This document shows positions 15,511 to 24,573 of a stretch of DNA of 39,828 nucleotides, one piece after another (the first letter of the stretch is position 1; each line of letters opens with the position of its first letter). Under the pieces are notes generated by a model. That model was not told where the DNA came from. It ran no database searches and saw nothing but the letters and a program-made list of their open reading frames with translations. Location: positions 1 to 39,828 of the forward strand of contig JAWOEL010000139.1 of assembly GCA_046482735.1 (NCBI GenBank), in the 5' to 3' direction. Origin of the DNA: JAQICB01 sp046482735. Lineage in GTDB: Bacteria; Bacteroidota; Bacteroidia; Bacteroidales; UBA1715. Made by a program: the position numbers and the translations under genes.

Positions 15511-18180
15511 TTATTGAATAATTATTTGTATTGTTTCTGTCTGTTTTCCAGCATTTATCAGTTCACACATATAGTTTCCCTTAGGAATCTGAGATTCTAT
15601 CGTATTATCTGAAGCAGATACCTGTGCTGTTTGAATTAATTGTCCGGTAATTGAATATATAAGTGCAGTATATGATTCACCTGTTGGAATACCAAAAAAG
15701 GTAATTGTATTATGAGAAACAGGGTTTTCTACAAATATATTCGAATGTGTGTGTTGTGCATGTAAATTGTTGGGTATTTGTGTTGGGGTATGAACAGGAG
15801 CTATATTTTCTTCGGTGAGAAAAGCAAAATCCATATAATTTAAGTTAAACCCACCTGAAAATGCATATAAAGAAAATTCATATATACCTTCTTCAAAATA
15901 TGCTGTATCGGTAATTGTTTCCCAGTTTTGCCATCCACCTGTTGATGTTGGGTGAATAAGAGAGAACACCGAATCTTCAATAAGCATATGTAATTCGCCG
16001 GTTGCATTTTGAGATGCTGTTCGGTAACCAATAGCGTACGAGCCCGCATGAGTAATGTCGAGTGTGTATGTCATTGAATCTCCATTGTCAATATAGCCCA
16101 CATTGATACCTTCTCCTTCCTCATCTTCGGTAGCCTCGGTTTGTATGCCATCCATTGTTATATAGTCTTCAGCTTCTATTCTGAATTCTTTCATATGACC
16201 AATTTGTGATAGTGTGATTTTTTGTATTGTGTCTTCATTAATCATCACATAAAAATCTCCTGTACGAATAGTGTCTGTAGTATTTTCTTCTTGTACATTA
16301 ATATTGATAAAGGCACTGCCAAGTATTGTGTCTTCAGAAAATGAGTACCAAGTATCATTAGTTTCTACATGCCATTCGGTATTCGAGAAAACAGAAAAAG
16401 TTGCAACAGTTTGTGTTCGTGCGAGTGTTTTGGACGAAATAGAAGGGATAGCAAAACTTGCAGGTAAAGACTCTAACCATTTATTGTATTCAACAGGAAT
16501 AGCATGTGCAAGATACGTCATAGGAGCTTGCCAGTTTATAGCAATTTCATTTGTTGTGTAGCTGCATGTAGCATCTTTATAGGCTTGAGCTTCGTATTGT
16601 GAGTAAGTTGATATACAATCGCCACCTGCGGTGCTGTTTGGTCCTCCTGCCAGAAATCCGGGAACAGAACCGGGATTTGTGTCAGCTTCAGAAACCCTGT
16701 GGTGTACATTTTCTGATGCTTTTTCTCCAAATTCTGTAATAAAACTATATTCTGTTGCATTGCGCCCCAATAAATAATCGTAACACGATAGTGCAGCATT
16801 AAGAAAAGAATCTGAATCTGTTATGTTATATGCTTGTAGCAACATGATAGACTCGTTTGCAACAACACTATTGCTTCCCCAGGAAAAATTAGAGGTAGTT
16901 ATTCGGTATGGGTTAGATTTACGTTTATTTACTAAGCCTTGTGCTTTTTCTAAAATTATAGCAGAAACTTCTGCAGTATCAACAGCAAACCCTATAGCAT
17001 CTCGGTGCGTATTGAGAGAGAATAGGCTTAAAGTTGCAAGGCTTCTCCAGTTTGGTGTATTGAAATTACGATTTAGGTTAATATCAGCAGCATAAACCGA
17101 ATCTTTTCCTGTTGAGATTAGTAATTCTGTAGCAGCCCATGTTTTTTCGTCGCTAAAGTCATTGTCCCCATATCCACCTGTACTTACTGCTGGATAACCA
17201 TCTTCGGCATCGGGATTTGAAAATGAAACGTTCGGGTTGTTTTCAGCCCATTCCCATGCGTACTCTGCAGCCGATAAACAAGAATCAGCGAAAGCAGAAT
17301 CAACTGGAGCATATGTTCGTCCCGCCATAGCCATTACTGCTGCAAAATCAAGAGTAGCAGCTGTTCCTTTAGCAACAACATAGCGTGTTGCGTTGTCTTC
17401 GTGTGGCATAATCATGCCGGCAAAGCTTGCAGATGTTGTTTTGTTGTATACACCACCGTCGGCAGGATCTTGCATTGTTAGCATCCAATCCAAATTCCAT
17501 TTGATTTCATCTAATAAATCAGGAACATTATTTGAACTTTCGGGAATATTCCATGATGTGGTATCATAATATTCAGGATAGCTTTCGTATGCCTGCAAGA
17601 GTGTTCCGACTGTAATACCGGAGTTTACAATATATTTATTGAAGTCACCGGCATCGTACCATCCTTTGGGTGCGGAAATAGTATCTCCGGCAACTCTGTT
17701 TGGTCCGGCTGCAGATGGGTGAACTATAACAATAGTATCCGGATGTCCGGCATCGCGTGCGTATTCACCGGCATATTCCGGAAGAATGTCTGTCGATGCC
17801 CGGTTTAAATAAAATGCTTTTACAATGGCATTGTTGATTTTTGAGAATACGGTATCGCTTATTTCAAAGCGAACAGATGTGCCGTACTCCGGAACTTTCA
17901 GGTGATATACCCCTGGTGTGTTGAAAATGCTAAAATCAGCAATTTGAACTGATTCACCCGAAGAACTCCACGTAGCAGATTGTGAAAGTGTGTTTGTGAA
18001 AACTGTATTACCAAGCGTGTCGGTAATTTCAAAGCTTGTGGCATCTGTTTCAACAATTGCTGCCAGTTTTTGAGCGTAGGGTAAAAAACCAATTTGATTT
18101 AAGCGAATGTGCTTAGTCGGTTCTTGTGTGTATGCAATTTGCGTTACAAAAAGCAGACACATGATAAAAATTTTTTTCAT
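15511..18180 (-). CDS. GH9 cellulase with BACON-like, CBM6 and type IX secretion sorting domain
   Basis: An 889-residue secreted cellulase. Order: signal peptide (about 1-19), CelD_N domain beginning HIRLNQIGFLP (24-110), GH9 catalytic domain (about 113-565) with WYDAGD (174-179) and NEIAINWQAP, BACON-like domain (about 575-650), CBM6 (about 655-785, FRIEAEDYITMDG), then a type A type IX sorting domain over the last 75 residues (VENPVSHNTITF ... YSITGQLIQ ... IPKGNYMCEL). The tail predicts passage through the type IX system and attachment at the cell surface or release. It forms a tandem pair with the 815-residue copy downstream. It is divergent from the tmRNA gene. Confidence 0.92.
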   Translation of the reverse strand: MKKIFIMCLLFVTQIAYTQEPTKHIRLNQIGFLPYAQKLAAIVETDATSFEITDTLGNTVFTNTLSQSATWSSSGESVQIADFSIFNTPGVYHLKVPEYGTSVRFEISDTVFSKINNAIVKAFYLNRASTDILPEYAGEYARDAGHPDTIVIVHPSAAGPNRVAGDTISAPKGWYDAGDFNKYIVNSGITVGTLLQAYESYPEYYDTTSWNIPESSNNVPDLLDEIKWNLDWMLTMQDPADGGVYNKTTSASFAGMIMPHEDNATRYVVAKGTAATLDFAAVMAMAGRTYAPVDSAFADSCLSAAEYAWEWAENNPNVSFSNPDAEDGYPAVSTGGYGDNDFSDEKTWAATELLISTGKDSVYAADINLNRNFNTPNWRSLATLSLFSLNTHRDAIGFAVDTAEVSAIILEKAQGLVNKRKSNPYRITTSNFSWGSNSVVANESIMLLQAYNITDSDSFLNAALSCYDYLLGRNATEYSFITEFGEKASENVHHRVSEADTNPGSVPGFLAGGPNSTAGGDCISTYSQYEAQAYKDATCSYTTNEIAINWQAPMTYLAHAIPVEYNKWLESLPASFAIPSISSKTLARTQTVATFSVFSNTEWHVETNDTWYSFSEDTILGSAFININVQEENTTDTIRTGDFYVMINEDTIQKITLSQIGHMKEFRIEAEDYITMDGIQTEATEDEEGEGINVGYIDNGDSMTYTLDITHAGSYAIGYRTASQNATGELHMLIEDSVFSLIHPTSTGGWQNWETITDTAYFEEGIYEFSLYAFSGGFNLNYMDFAFLTEENIAPVHTPTQIPNNLHAQHTHSNIFVENPVSHNTITFFGIPTGESYTALIYSITGQLIQTAQVSASDNTIESQIPKGNYMCELINAGKQTETIQIIIQ

Positions 18181-18246
18181 ATTATTATTATTTTATTTAT
18201 TTAGGATACTACAAACATAAGAAAAATTATAATAAGATAAAAAAAA

Positions 18247-18278
18247 GTTGACAAATCTAATAAAAGAATGTAATTTTG
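18247..18278 (+). promoter_or_regulatory. Promoter of tmRNA
   Basis: GTTG at 18247-18250 and TAATTTTG at 18271-18278 are separated by exactly 20 bases, matching the Bacteroidota housekeeping promoter (TTTG-N19-21-TAnnTTTG). Transcription would begin a few bases before the mature tmRNA 5' end at 18293. This is the best promoter in the window. Confidence 0.75.
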
Positions 18279-18292
18279 TACTTCCAAAATAT

Positions 18293-18688
18293 GGGGCTGA
18301 ATGGAATTGACGAGGAGTTGATTGGAAATGTAAGCATGCCGGGCGATCAGAATTTGACCCGTAAAAACACATTCTGATACAATAATTGGCGAAAACAATT
18401 ACGCTCTTGCTGCGTAGTCGAAGTAATAGTAGACTAAGCTTTGTTCCGGATAAGATTCGGAAGCAAGACATCTCGCAAATGGCACGTCTTTAGTCGTTTG
18501 GTTTCGAGGTGCAGAAAATAAAGACTCGTGTGTACGGTGCTTGGACGTATGCATTAAATTAAATTCAAGCTAAGGAAAAAGTAGGGTGCCCGTTCTCGGC
18601 TTTTTCCCAACAATTAATAGCGTGGCTAAGCATGTAGAAAGCATTTTCAATGCTTGTTCGGACCAGGGTTCAAATCCCTGCAGCTCCA
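18293..18688 (+). ncRNA. ssrA: Transfer-messenger RNA (tmRNA)
   Basis: A 396-base tmRNA. The 5' end GGGGCTG pairs with CAGCTCC at the 3' end to form the acceptor stem. The T-arm GGTTCAAATCCC precedes the 3' stem. The tag frame at 18388-18417 reads GENNYALAA followed by TAG, a typical Bacteroidota proteolysis tag ending in ALAA. The genome sequence after the discriminator A is CTA, so CCA must be added after transcription. It rescues stalled ribosomes together with SmpB. It is transcribed divergently from the GH9 gene, and no gene follows on the same strand for over 10 kb. Confidence 0.97.
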
Positions 18689-18907
18689 CTATCATCCTTT
18701 GATGTCTTAGTTGGGAGTTCTTTTTCTGAGTTATAGCGAAGAGAGTGTGACTAATAGGTGTTTTTCCATTGGAGATCTCGGGCTTCGGTGGAAATATTTG
18801 TTTTTTAGACTAACATACAAACTTGTTTCGCGTGCGTAAATTTTTCGCGTATAACAATACAAGAATAGTCTTTTACTAGTGAGCCCATACTAACACATGT
18901 TACTGTA

Positions 18908-19831
18908 TTATGTGTTGTTTACTATACCAAATGGAATGTGAACCAGAGGTATATTATTTACTTGTTTGAGGTGTCCTAGTTGGTCATCAAAATAAATGTG
19001 TGGTTTTAAAATTTTCAGCACATTGCTTTTGTCAATTCCTCCCAGGAAAAAGGTTTGATCTACTGATATACCCCATGCTTTGAGTGTATTAACTACTCGT
19101 TCGTGTGATGGAGAATTTCGAGCGGTAATGAGTGAAATGTTGAGTAAAGGTGTATATTCTTCTTGTTCTGATTTTCGCTTTTCAAGATCTTGAAACAGAG
19201 ATATTTTTTTAATAAAATCTTGTAATGGTCCTGGAATATGTGGGATGTTAGCGTGGTGCGACTCCATGTCGTGGAATTTTTGTAAATCGTGTGTTTCTTG
19301 ATATATTTTTTCTGCTGCGTCATCTGCGAGTACTCCGTCAAAATCAAAAGCAAGGCGCAATTGGGAGTCTTTTTCTATATCGGTTATGGTGGAATTTATT
19401 ACTCTGCCGGCTCCATATCCTGTTTGTATAGCGTTTCGTACATCTTCGTTATGTGCTGAAAGAAACAAAGAAACGTTGTATGCCGGTAAATATTTAAATG
19501 GTGAATTGCCGGAAAAAAATGCTGCCCGGGTAATTGGGAGCCCGTAGTGCTGAATTGATCGAAAAACTCTCATGCCGGTTTCGGGACTGTTTCGCGACAT
19601 TAAAATGACTTCTACGGGTTGCTCTTCGGTAAATATTGTGTTAAAGTGTAATAGCCTTCTAATAAAAGGGAAAGCAACGCCTTGTGGAAGAGTGTTGTCT
19701 ATATGTTCTTCCTGATATTTTTTATAGGCACGTATGCCTTTTGTACGAAATATCGTATCCGATTCCGATAAATCAAACAATGCACTTGATGCAATGGCTA
19801 TAACGAGTTTTTTTTCTATCGGAAAAGGCAT
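18908..19831 (-). CDS. 5'-nucleotidase (cytosolic 5'-nucleotidase I-like family)
   Basis: A 307-residue cytoplasmic protein of the PF06189-type 5'-nucleotidase family. The N-terminus (LVIAIASSALFDLSESD) and the central segments MSRNSPETGMRVFRSI and AAFFSGNSPFKYL match that family. LAFDFDGVLADDAAE (about residue 165) is the HAD-type catalytic aspartate motif, and ISLITARNSPSHERV supplies the second conserved element. YFDDQLGHL near the C-terminus is the last acidic motif. It removes phosphate from nucleoside 5'-monophosphates. It is not closely linked to its neighbours (about 200 bases on each side), so it is probably a single transcript. Confidence 0.88.
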   Translation of the reverse strand: MPFPIEKKLVIAIASSALFDLSESDTIFRTKGIRAYKKYQEEHIDNTLPQGVAFPFIRRLLHFNTIFTEEQPVEVILMSRNSPETGMRVFRSIQHYGLPITRAAFFSGNSPFKYLPAYNVSLFLSAHNEDVRNAIQTGYGAGRVINSTITDIEKDSQLRLAFDFDGVLADDAAEKIYQETHDLQKFHDMESHHANIPHIPGPLQDFIKKISLFQDLEKRKSEQEEYTPLLNISLITARNSPSHERVVNTLKAWGISVDQTFFLGGIDKSNVLKILKPHIYFDDQLGHLKQVNNIPLVHIPFGIVNNT

Positions 19832-20028
19832 ATGGTTATTTTATTTGTGTACGAAAACTTTATTTATATGTAGTTTTGGTAGATTTTTTATACTTATTTG
19901 CAAAGAAGATATATCCACGATGTTTGTATTGAATACCCAGGGGGTGTTTTTTTAAAGTTTTTATGTATGAGGAATATAACGAAAAAATCTCATGCAGTTA
20001 TTTCGAATAAGCGATATATACTATTTAT

Positions 20029-20739
20029 TTATGCAATATTGGTAAACACTGTTTGCACATCATCGTCTTCTTCTATTTTGTCAAGTAGTTTTTCAATATC
20101 CTGAAACTGCTCATCTGTTAATTGAACAGGAGAGGTCGGAATTCTTTGCAATTCGGCTTTTTCAACAGGAATATTCATTTTTTCCAAAGCCTGAGAAAGG
20201 TTTCCAAAATCGGTATAGTTTGCAAATAACTCTACAACATCGTTATTAAATTGAATATCTTCCAGACCATAATCTATTAGTTCCAGTTCTAATTCTTCTA
20301 AATCGTGAATATTTGTGGCCGTAATTTGAAATACCGACATACGTTTAAATAAAAACTCCAAAGAACCAGTAGGAACAACTTGTCCACCGTTTTTGTTAAA
20401 GTATGATTTTATGTTCGCAACTGTTCGGGTAGAATTGTCTGTTGCACATTCCACTACAATAAGCACGCCATGCGGACCTTTACCCTCATACAAAACTTCC
20501 GAGATAGATTCACTATCTTTACCTCCTGCCCGTTTAATAGCTGCATCAATATTGTCTTTCGGCATGTTTTGTGCCTTTGCATTTTGAATAGCAGTGCGGA
20601 GTTTTGGATTCATTTCAGGATTTTCTCCACCTTCTTTTGCCGCTATTGTTATGGCTTTGCCAAGTCGAGGGAACAGTTTCGACATTTTATCCCATCTTTT
20701 TTCTTTTGAGGCTCGTCGGTATTCAAATGCTCTTCCCAT
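20029..20739 (-). CDS. YebC/PmpR family protein
   Basis: A 236-residue protein of the YebC/PmpR (TACO1) family. The family start MGRAFEYRRASKEKRWDKMSK is a variant of the usual AGHSKWxxIKHRK. AITIAAKEGG, NPKLRTAIQNAKAQNMPKDNI and GPHGVLIVVECATDN follow in the usual order. YebC proteins were long called transcription regulators; more recent work ties them to translation of difficult peptide stretches at the ribosome. It lies 12 bases after the conserved small protein gene, so both are one operon. The C-terminus is acidic, as is common for the family. Confidence 0.93.
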   Translation of the reverse strand: MGRAFEYRRASKEKRWDKMSKLFPRLGKAITIAAKEGGENPEMNPKLRTAIQNAKAQNMPKDNIDAAIKRAGGKDSESISEVLYEGKGPHGVLIVVECATDNSTRTVANIKSYFNKNGGQVVPTGSLEFLFKRMSVFQITATNIHDLEELELELIDYGLEDIQFNNDVVELFANYTDFGNLSQALEKMNIPVEKAELQRIPTSPVQLTDEQFQDIEKLLDKIEEDDDVQTVFTNIA

Positions 20740-20751
20740 GTTTAGTAAATA

Positions 20752-21126
20752 TTACTCATCATCATTATTTGTTTGTTCAATAATATCTACATCGCTTATG
20801 TTTCCGAGGTTTTCGTATTCAGACAAATATTCAACGTCTTGATGTTTTTCCAGATATTCTTCCTGAATAGTATTTCGCAATATTCCGTTCGAGTCATAAT
20901 CTGCATCGTCATTTACAATTTTCTTTGCTTCTTCGATACTCATACGAACCATGTAGTATTTTTCGTCTGTTTCAAACGGTAAGGCAAAACGCTCGTTTCC
21001 TTCTTTGTCGGTGTATGAAATAAGGTGTTCATAAAAACCGGTCGGATAAATTAATTTTATTTGTTCTTGAATGTCCGAATCAAGTTTTCCAAAATCTTTT
21101 ATTACGCGTGGTTTTCGTTTTTGCAT
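20752..21126 (-). CDS. Conserved Bacteroidota protein of unknown function, in operon with yebC
   Basis: A 124-residue soluble acidic protein. The start at ATG 21126 (MQKRKPRVIKDFGKLD) is used; a longer frame would need a TTG start. The N-terminal half contains a recognisable pattern (LDSDIQEQIKLIYPTGF, YTDKEGNERFALPFETDEKYY) that I recall in uncharacterised proteins of many Bacteroidota. The C-terminal 50 residues are strongly acidic and end in NNDDE. There are no membrane segments. The 12-base distance to the YebC gene suggests a shared role, perhaps at the ribosome, but this is only inferred from position. Confidence 0.8.
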   Translation of the reverse strand: MQKRKPRVIKDFGKLDSDIQEQIKLIYPTGFYEHLISYTDKEGNERFALPFETDEKYYMVRMSIEEAKKIVNDDADYDSNGILRNTIQEEYLEKHQDVEYLSEYENLGNISDVDIIEQTNNDDE

Positions 21127-21214
21127 AATGATAAACAAATTAAAATATTGTACAATTAATAATTTAATTATTCGTGTATGATAAATTTACTACCAATTTT
21201 TTATAATACTGTAA

Positions 21215-22600
21215 TTATTGTGCGTTTTTTATAGTTGTAATTACAGATTCTGCGAGTGTATTTGCTTCCTCAGTAGTGTTGCTTTCTGCATATATTCTGA
21301 TAATTGGTTCAGTATTAGATTTTCGCAAATGCACCCAACCATTTGCAAATGTGATTTTGAGCCCATCAATAGTTGATGTTTTTTCATTTGAAAATTGTGT
21401 CTTAACATTTTGTATTACTGCATCAACATCAGTTTCGGGAGTTAGTTCAATTTTGTTTTTTGAAATAACGTATTGTGGGTATTCTGCACGAAGTTCCGAA
21501 CATTTTTTTCCGGATGTTGCCAAATGAGTTAAAAATAAAGCTATACCTACTAAAGCATCTCTTCCATAATGAGACGCAGGATATATTACACCGCCGTTAC
21601 CTTCGCCACCAATAATAGCATTGGTTTCCTTCATTTTTTCTACAACATGAACTTCACCAACTGCTGATGCAGCATATGAGCTATTATGTTTTTCAGTAAT
21701 ATCTTTGAGAGCTTGAGTTGAACTTAAATTGCTGACCGTGTTTCCGGGAGTATGTGTAAGTACGTAGTCTGCAATAGAAACTAAGGTATATTCTTCGCCG
21801 AACATTGTTCCGTCTTCGTTTATAATAGCTAATCTATCTACGTCTGGGTCTACAACAAAGCCAACGTCAGCATTAGAATTTTTTAGGGTATCGGATATGT
21901 CCGTGAGGTTTTCGGGGAGTGGTTCCGGTGTATGTGCAAAATTACCATTGGGTTCACAATTGATGTGTATAATATTCTCTACGCCTAAAGCTTCTAAGAG
22001 TTGCGGTATTATAATGCCGCCAACTGAATTTATACAGTCTATAGCTACGGTAAAATTCGCTTTTTTAATAGCTGTAGTATCAACCAAATCGAGAGAAAGA
22101 ATATTTTTTATATGAATGTTATTGTATGCCTTGCATGAAACAATTTTTCCTAAATTTTCTATCGTCGCATATTCCATTTTGCGGGACTCTGCGTATGCCA
22201 ATATTTCCTTTCCTTCATCACCATTTAAAAATTCCCCTTTACGGTTAAGTAGTTTTAAAGCATTCCACTGCTTCGGATTATGGCTGGCTGTAACAATAAT
22301 TCCACCATCTGCATGTTCGCCCGGTACTGCAATTTCAGTAGTTGGCGTTGATGCCATTCCTAAATCTATAACAGTATACCCCAAAGCAACAAGGGTTTGA
22401 CTAACTAGTGACGAAACCATATTGCCCGATATGCGAGCATCACGCCCTATTACAATTTTTTTTGTTGGATTGTCTGTATTATCGGCAATCCAAGTACCAT
22501 ATGCAGTAGTAAAGGAAACAATGTCAATGGGAGTTAAATTTTCTTGAGGAACTCCGCCAATAGTACCACGTATACCCGAAATAGATTTTATAACTGTCAT
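21215..22600 (-). CDS. glmM: Phosphoglucosamine mutase
   Basis: A 461-residue alpha-D-phosphohexomutase of the GlmM type, which converts glucosamine 6-phosphate to glucosamine 1-phosphate for peptidoglycan and LPS precursors. ISGIRGTIGG opens the protein. TASHNP carries the phosphorylated catalytic Ser, DPDVDRLAI the metal site, GEGNGGVIYP the sugar loop and RKSNTEPIIRIYAES the phosphate-binding site. The start at 22600 (MTVIKSISG) is chosen because the 16 residues of the longer frame are unlike the family and run through the fba terminator region. The Bacteroidota version often lies apart from glmU, as here. Confidence 0.9.
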   Translation of the reverse strand: MTVIKSISGIRGTIGGVPQENLTPIDIVSFTTAYGTWIADNTDNPTKKIVIGRDARISGNMVSSLVSQTLVALGYTVIDLGMASTPTTEIAVPGEHADGGIIVTASHNPKQWNALKLLNRKGEFLNGDEGKEILAYAESRKMEYATIENLGKIVSCKAYNNIHIKNILSLDLVDTTAIKKANFTVAIDCINSVGGIIIPQLLEALGVENIIHINCEPNGNFAHTPEPLPENLTDISDTLKNSNADVGFVVDPDVDRLAIINEDGTMFGEEYTLVSIADYVLTHTPGNTVSNLSSTQALKDITEKHNSSYAASAVGEVHVVEKMKETNAIIGGEGNGGVIYPASHYGRDALVGIALFLTHLATSGKKCSELRAEYPQYVISKNKIELTPETDVDAVIQNVKTQFSNEKTSTIDGLKITFANGWVHLRKSNTEPIIRIYAESNTTEEANTLAESVITTIKNAQ

Positions 22601-22618
22601 GTAGATTTTTGTTTTTTT

Positions 22619-22664
22619 GAAAAAAAAAAGTCTAAGTATATTTAACATAGTACTTAGACTTTTT
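22619..22664 (-). terminator. Intrinsic terminator after fructose-bisphosphate aldolase
   Basis: On the minus strand AAAAAGTCTAAGTA and TACTTAGACTTTTT form a 14-bp stem around a 12-base loop, followed by more T residues. It ends the aldolase transcript just before the glmM start codon, so glmM must start from a promoter inside or just after the hairpin, or from read-through. Confidence 0.8.
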
Positions 22665-22683
22665 ATGAATGTATGTGTATATA

Positions 22684-23760
22684 TTATAATTTATTTACAC
22701 AATTTAAATTATCAAATGCTTCTTCAAGACGAGCAATCATAGCTTCTTCACCTTTACGTAACCAAACGCGAGGATCATAGAATTTTTTGTTTGGTTTGTC
22801 TTCACCTTCAGGATTTCCAATTTGAGCTTGCAGATAATCGTGATTATCAGCTTCAAATTTACGGATACCATCCCACATAGCCCATTGAGTATCGGTATCA
22901 ATGTTCATTTTTATAACACCGTATCCAATAGCTTCAAGAATTTCTTCTACAGAAGATCCAGATCCACCGTGGAATACAAAGAATACCGGTTTGTCAGTAG
23001 TACCGTGTTTCTCGTTGATGAATTTTTGAGAGTTATCAAGAATTTTCGGAGTTAATTTTACATTACCCGGTTTGTAAACACCATGAACATTTCCAAATGA
23101 AGCTGCAATTGTAAAGTTAGGTGAAACTTCCAGTAATTGAGAATATGCATATTCAACCTCTTCCGGTTGAGTGTATAATGAAGATGAGTCAACCTCTGAG
23201 TTGTCAACACCGTCTTCTTCACCACCTGTTACACCTAATTCAATTTCTAAGAACATATCTATTTTACTCATACGTTCTAAGTATTTTTTACATGTGCTGA
23301 TGTTTTCTTCGAGTGGCTCTTCAGATAAATCAAGCATATGAGAACTGAATAATGGTTTTCCGGTGTTTTTGTAGAATTTTTCACCTTCATCTAATAAACC
23401 ATCTATCCATGGTAATAATTTTTTTGCTGCGTGGTCTGTGTGTAAAATTACAGGTACGCCATATAATTCAGCCATTTGGTGCACGTGGTGTGCTCCTGAA
23501 ACTGCTCCTGCAACTTGTGCTTCCTGACCATCTTTTTTAAGACCTTTTCCGGCATAAAATTGTGCACCACCGTTTGAAAATTGAATGATTACCGGTGATT
23601 GTACTTTAGCAGCTGCTTCAAGTACTGCATTTACTGAGTTTGTACCTACTACATTTACTGCAGGAAGTGCAAATTTATTTGCTTTTGCTATTTCAAAAAC
23701 TTTTTTTACGTCATCGCCGGCAAGTACTCCCGGTTTAACTGCATCTGATATTAATCCCAT
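22684..23760 (-). CDS. fbaA: Class II fructose-bisphosphate aldolase
   Basis: A 358-residue zinc-dependent aldolase of class IIA, which splits fructose 1,6-bisphosphate in glycolysis and joins the trioses in gluconeogenesis. The zinc and active-site motifs are HTDHAAKKLLPW (about 107-118), EIELGVTGGEEDGV, GNVHGVYKPGNV and VFHGGSGSS. The length agrees with E. coli FbaA-type enzymes. A weak promoter is visible upstream on the minus strand (TAGTTTTA with TTTG 17 bases before). A strong terminator follows, so it is monocistronic. Confidence 0.96.
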   Translation of the reverse strand: MGLISDAVKPGVLAGDDVKKVFEIAKANKFALPAVNVVGTNSVNAVLEAAAKVQSPVIIQFSNGGAQFYAGKGLKKDGQEAQVAGAVSGAHHVHQMAELYGVPVILHTDHAAKKLLPWIDGLLDEGEKFYKNTGKPLFSSHMLDLSEEPLEENISTCKKYLERMSKIDMFLEIELGVTGGEEDGVDNSEVDSSSLYTQPEEVEYAYSQLLEVSPNFTIAASFGNVHGVYKPGNVKLTPKILDNSQKFINEKHGTTDKPVFFVFHGGSGSSVEEILEAIGYGVIKMNIDTDTQWAMWDGIRKFEADNHDYLQAQIGNPEGEDKPNKKFYDPRVWLRKGEEAMIARLEEAFDNLNCVNKL

Positions 23761-23868
23761 GATTATTAACGATTTAAATTATTATTATCAATTGTTTTCT
23801 TATTTGAGCGTAAAACTATAAAAAAATAATTAAAACAAAGATATTTATATGTATAAAGTTTTATGTTT

Positions 23869-24573
23869 TTATGTACTTATAAAAAATATGCCGCCTCCAT
23901 CGTATAAAGGGCCGTTATATAATTCTACTATAGTGCATTTATGGTTGTGAATAAATTGTCTAAGTTCACTGTTGTTTTTGAGTGTATGGAGAGAGCCAAT
24001 GCAATACACTGTATTGTTGAAAACTCCCATTGTTCCTCCAATAAATCCGTGTTTGTATGGAGGCAAATGTATGGTTTCGGGCTTGCAATATATATGTGGT
24101 ATATGTGTTTTTTGTAATTGTTTTACAATTCCTTGGTCCGATGTTATACAGGCACCGTCCGGGAGTTGTATCATGCTGCATCGTGTGTATGCTTGCGGAA
24201 GATGTATGAATTCTGTGTGAATACATTTTTGTTTTATAATTGTGTCGGTATAGTCTTGTTTGTGAAACAGATGGTGCTTTGTAACGATGCAATTGTATGG
24301 TGTGCTGTTGTGCAATTCTTTTCCTGTGCTGATAGCACCGATTGTGCTGCGTGGAGCATGTGTGCGAATTATAGCTTGTGTTTCAATAGGTGTATTTGGT
24401 GCATATATAATTTTATTGGGAGCTATTTGGCACATAAATACATCGGGGTGTCCTTCTATAGCTTTATACGTTGTGTTGCGAGACATAAATTCGTGAACAG
24501 AAAAAAATTGACTGAGTTTTTCTTTTGCTTCTTGTGGGGCACGTGCGTCAATGATAGCAATAGGTGAATTCAT
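23869..24573 (-). CDS. DUF6873-like protein (GME-fold superfamily), coupled to a radical SAM gene
   Basis: A 234-residue protein starting MNSPIAIIDARAP at ATG 24573. A longer frame extends to 24909, but that extension only shadows the radical SAM gene. The pattern EGHPDVFMCQIAPNKIIYAPN, then ITSDQGIVKQLQ, LPPYKHGFIGGTMGV and a final LYDGGGIFFIST resembles proteins I know as DUF6873, mostly from Firmicutes, placed in the guanidino-group-modifying enzyme (GME) fold. The final GGG segment is where agmatine deiminase-like enzymes carry GGGxIHC; here a Phe takes the Cys position, so classical deiminase chemistry is unlikely. It overlaps the radical SAM gene by 26 bases. Confidence 0.72.
   Translation of the reverse strand: MNSPIAIIDARAPQEAKEKLSQFFSVHEFMSRNTTYKAIEGHPDVFMCQIAPNKIIYAPNTPIETQAIIRTHAPRSTIGAISTGKELHNSTPYNCIVTKHHLFHKQDYTDTIIKQKCIHTEFIHLPQAYTRCSMIQLPDGACITSDQGIVKQLQKTHIPHIYCKPETIHLPPYKHGFIGGTMGVFNNTVYCIGSLHTLKNNSELRQFIHNHKCTIVELYNGPLYDGGGIFFIST

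Noticed and set aside
18692..18907. Possible tmRNA terminator near 18761-18810
   Set aside because: TTTCCA/TGGAAA arms flank a poorly paired 20-base interior and the T-run is displaced by several bases; the evidence is too weak for a call.
24118..24567. Cys-rich 149-residue plus-strand frame
   Set aside because: Antisense shadow of the DUF6873-like gene; the cysteines arise from reading ACA/GCA-rich codons backward.
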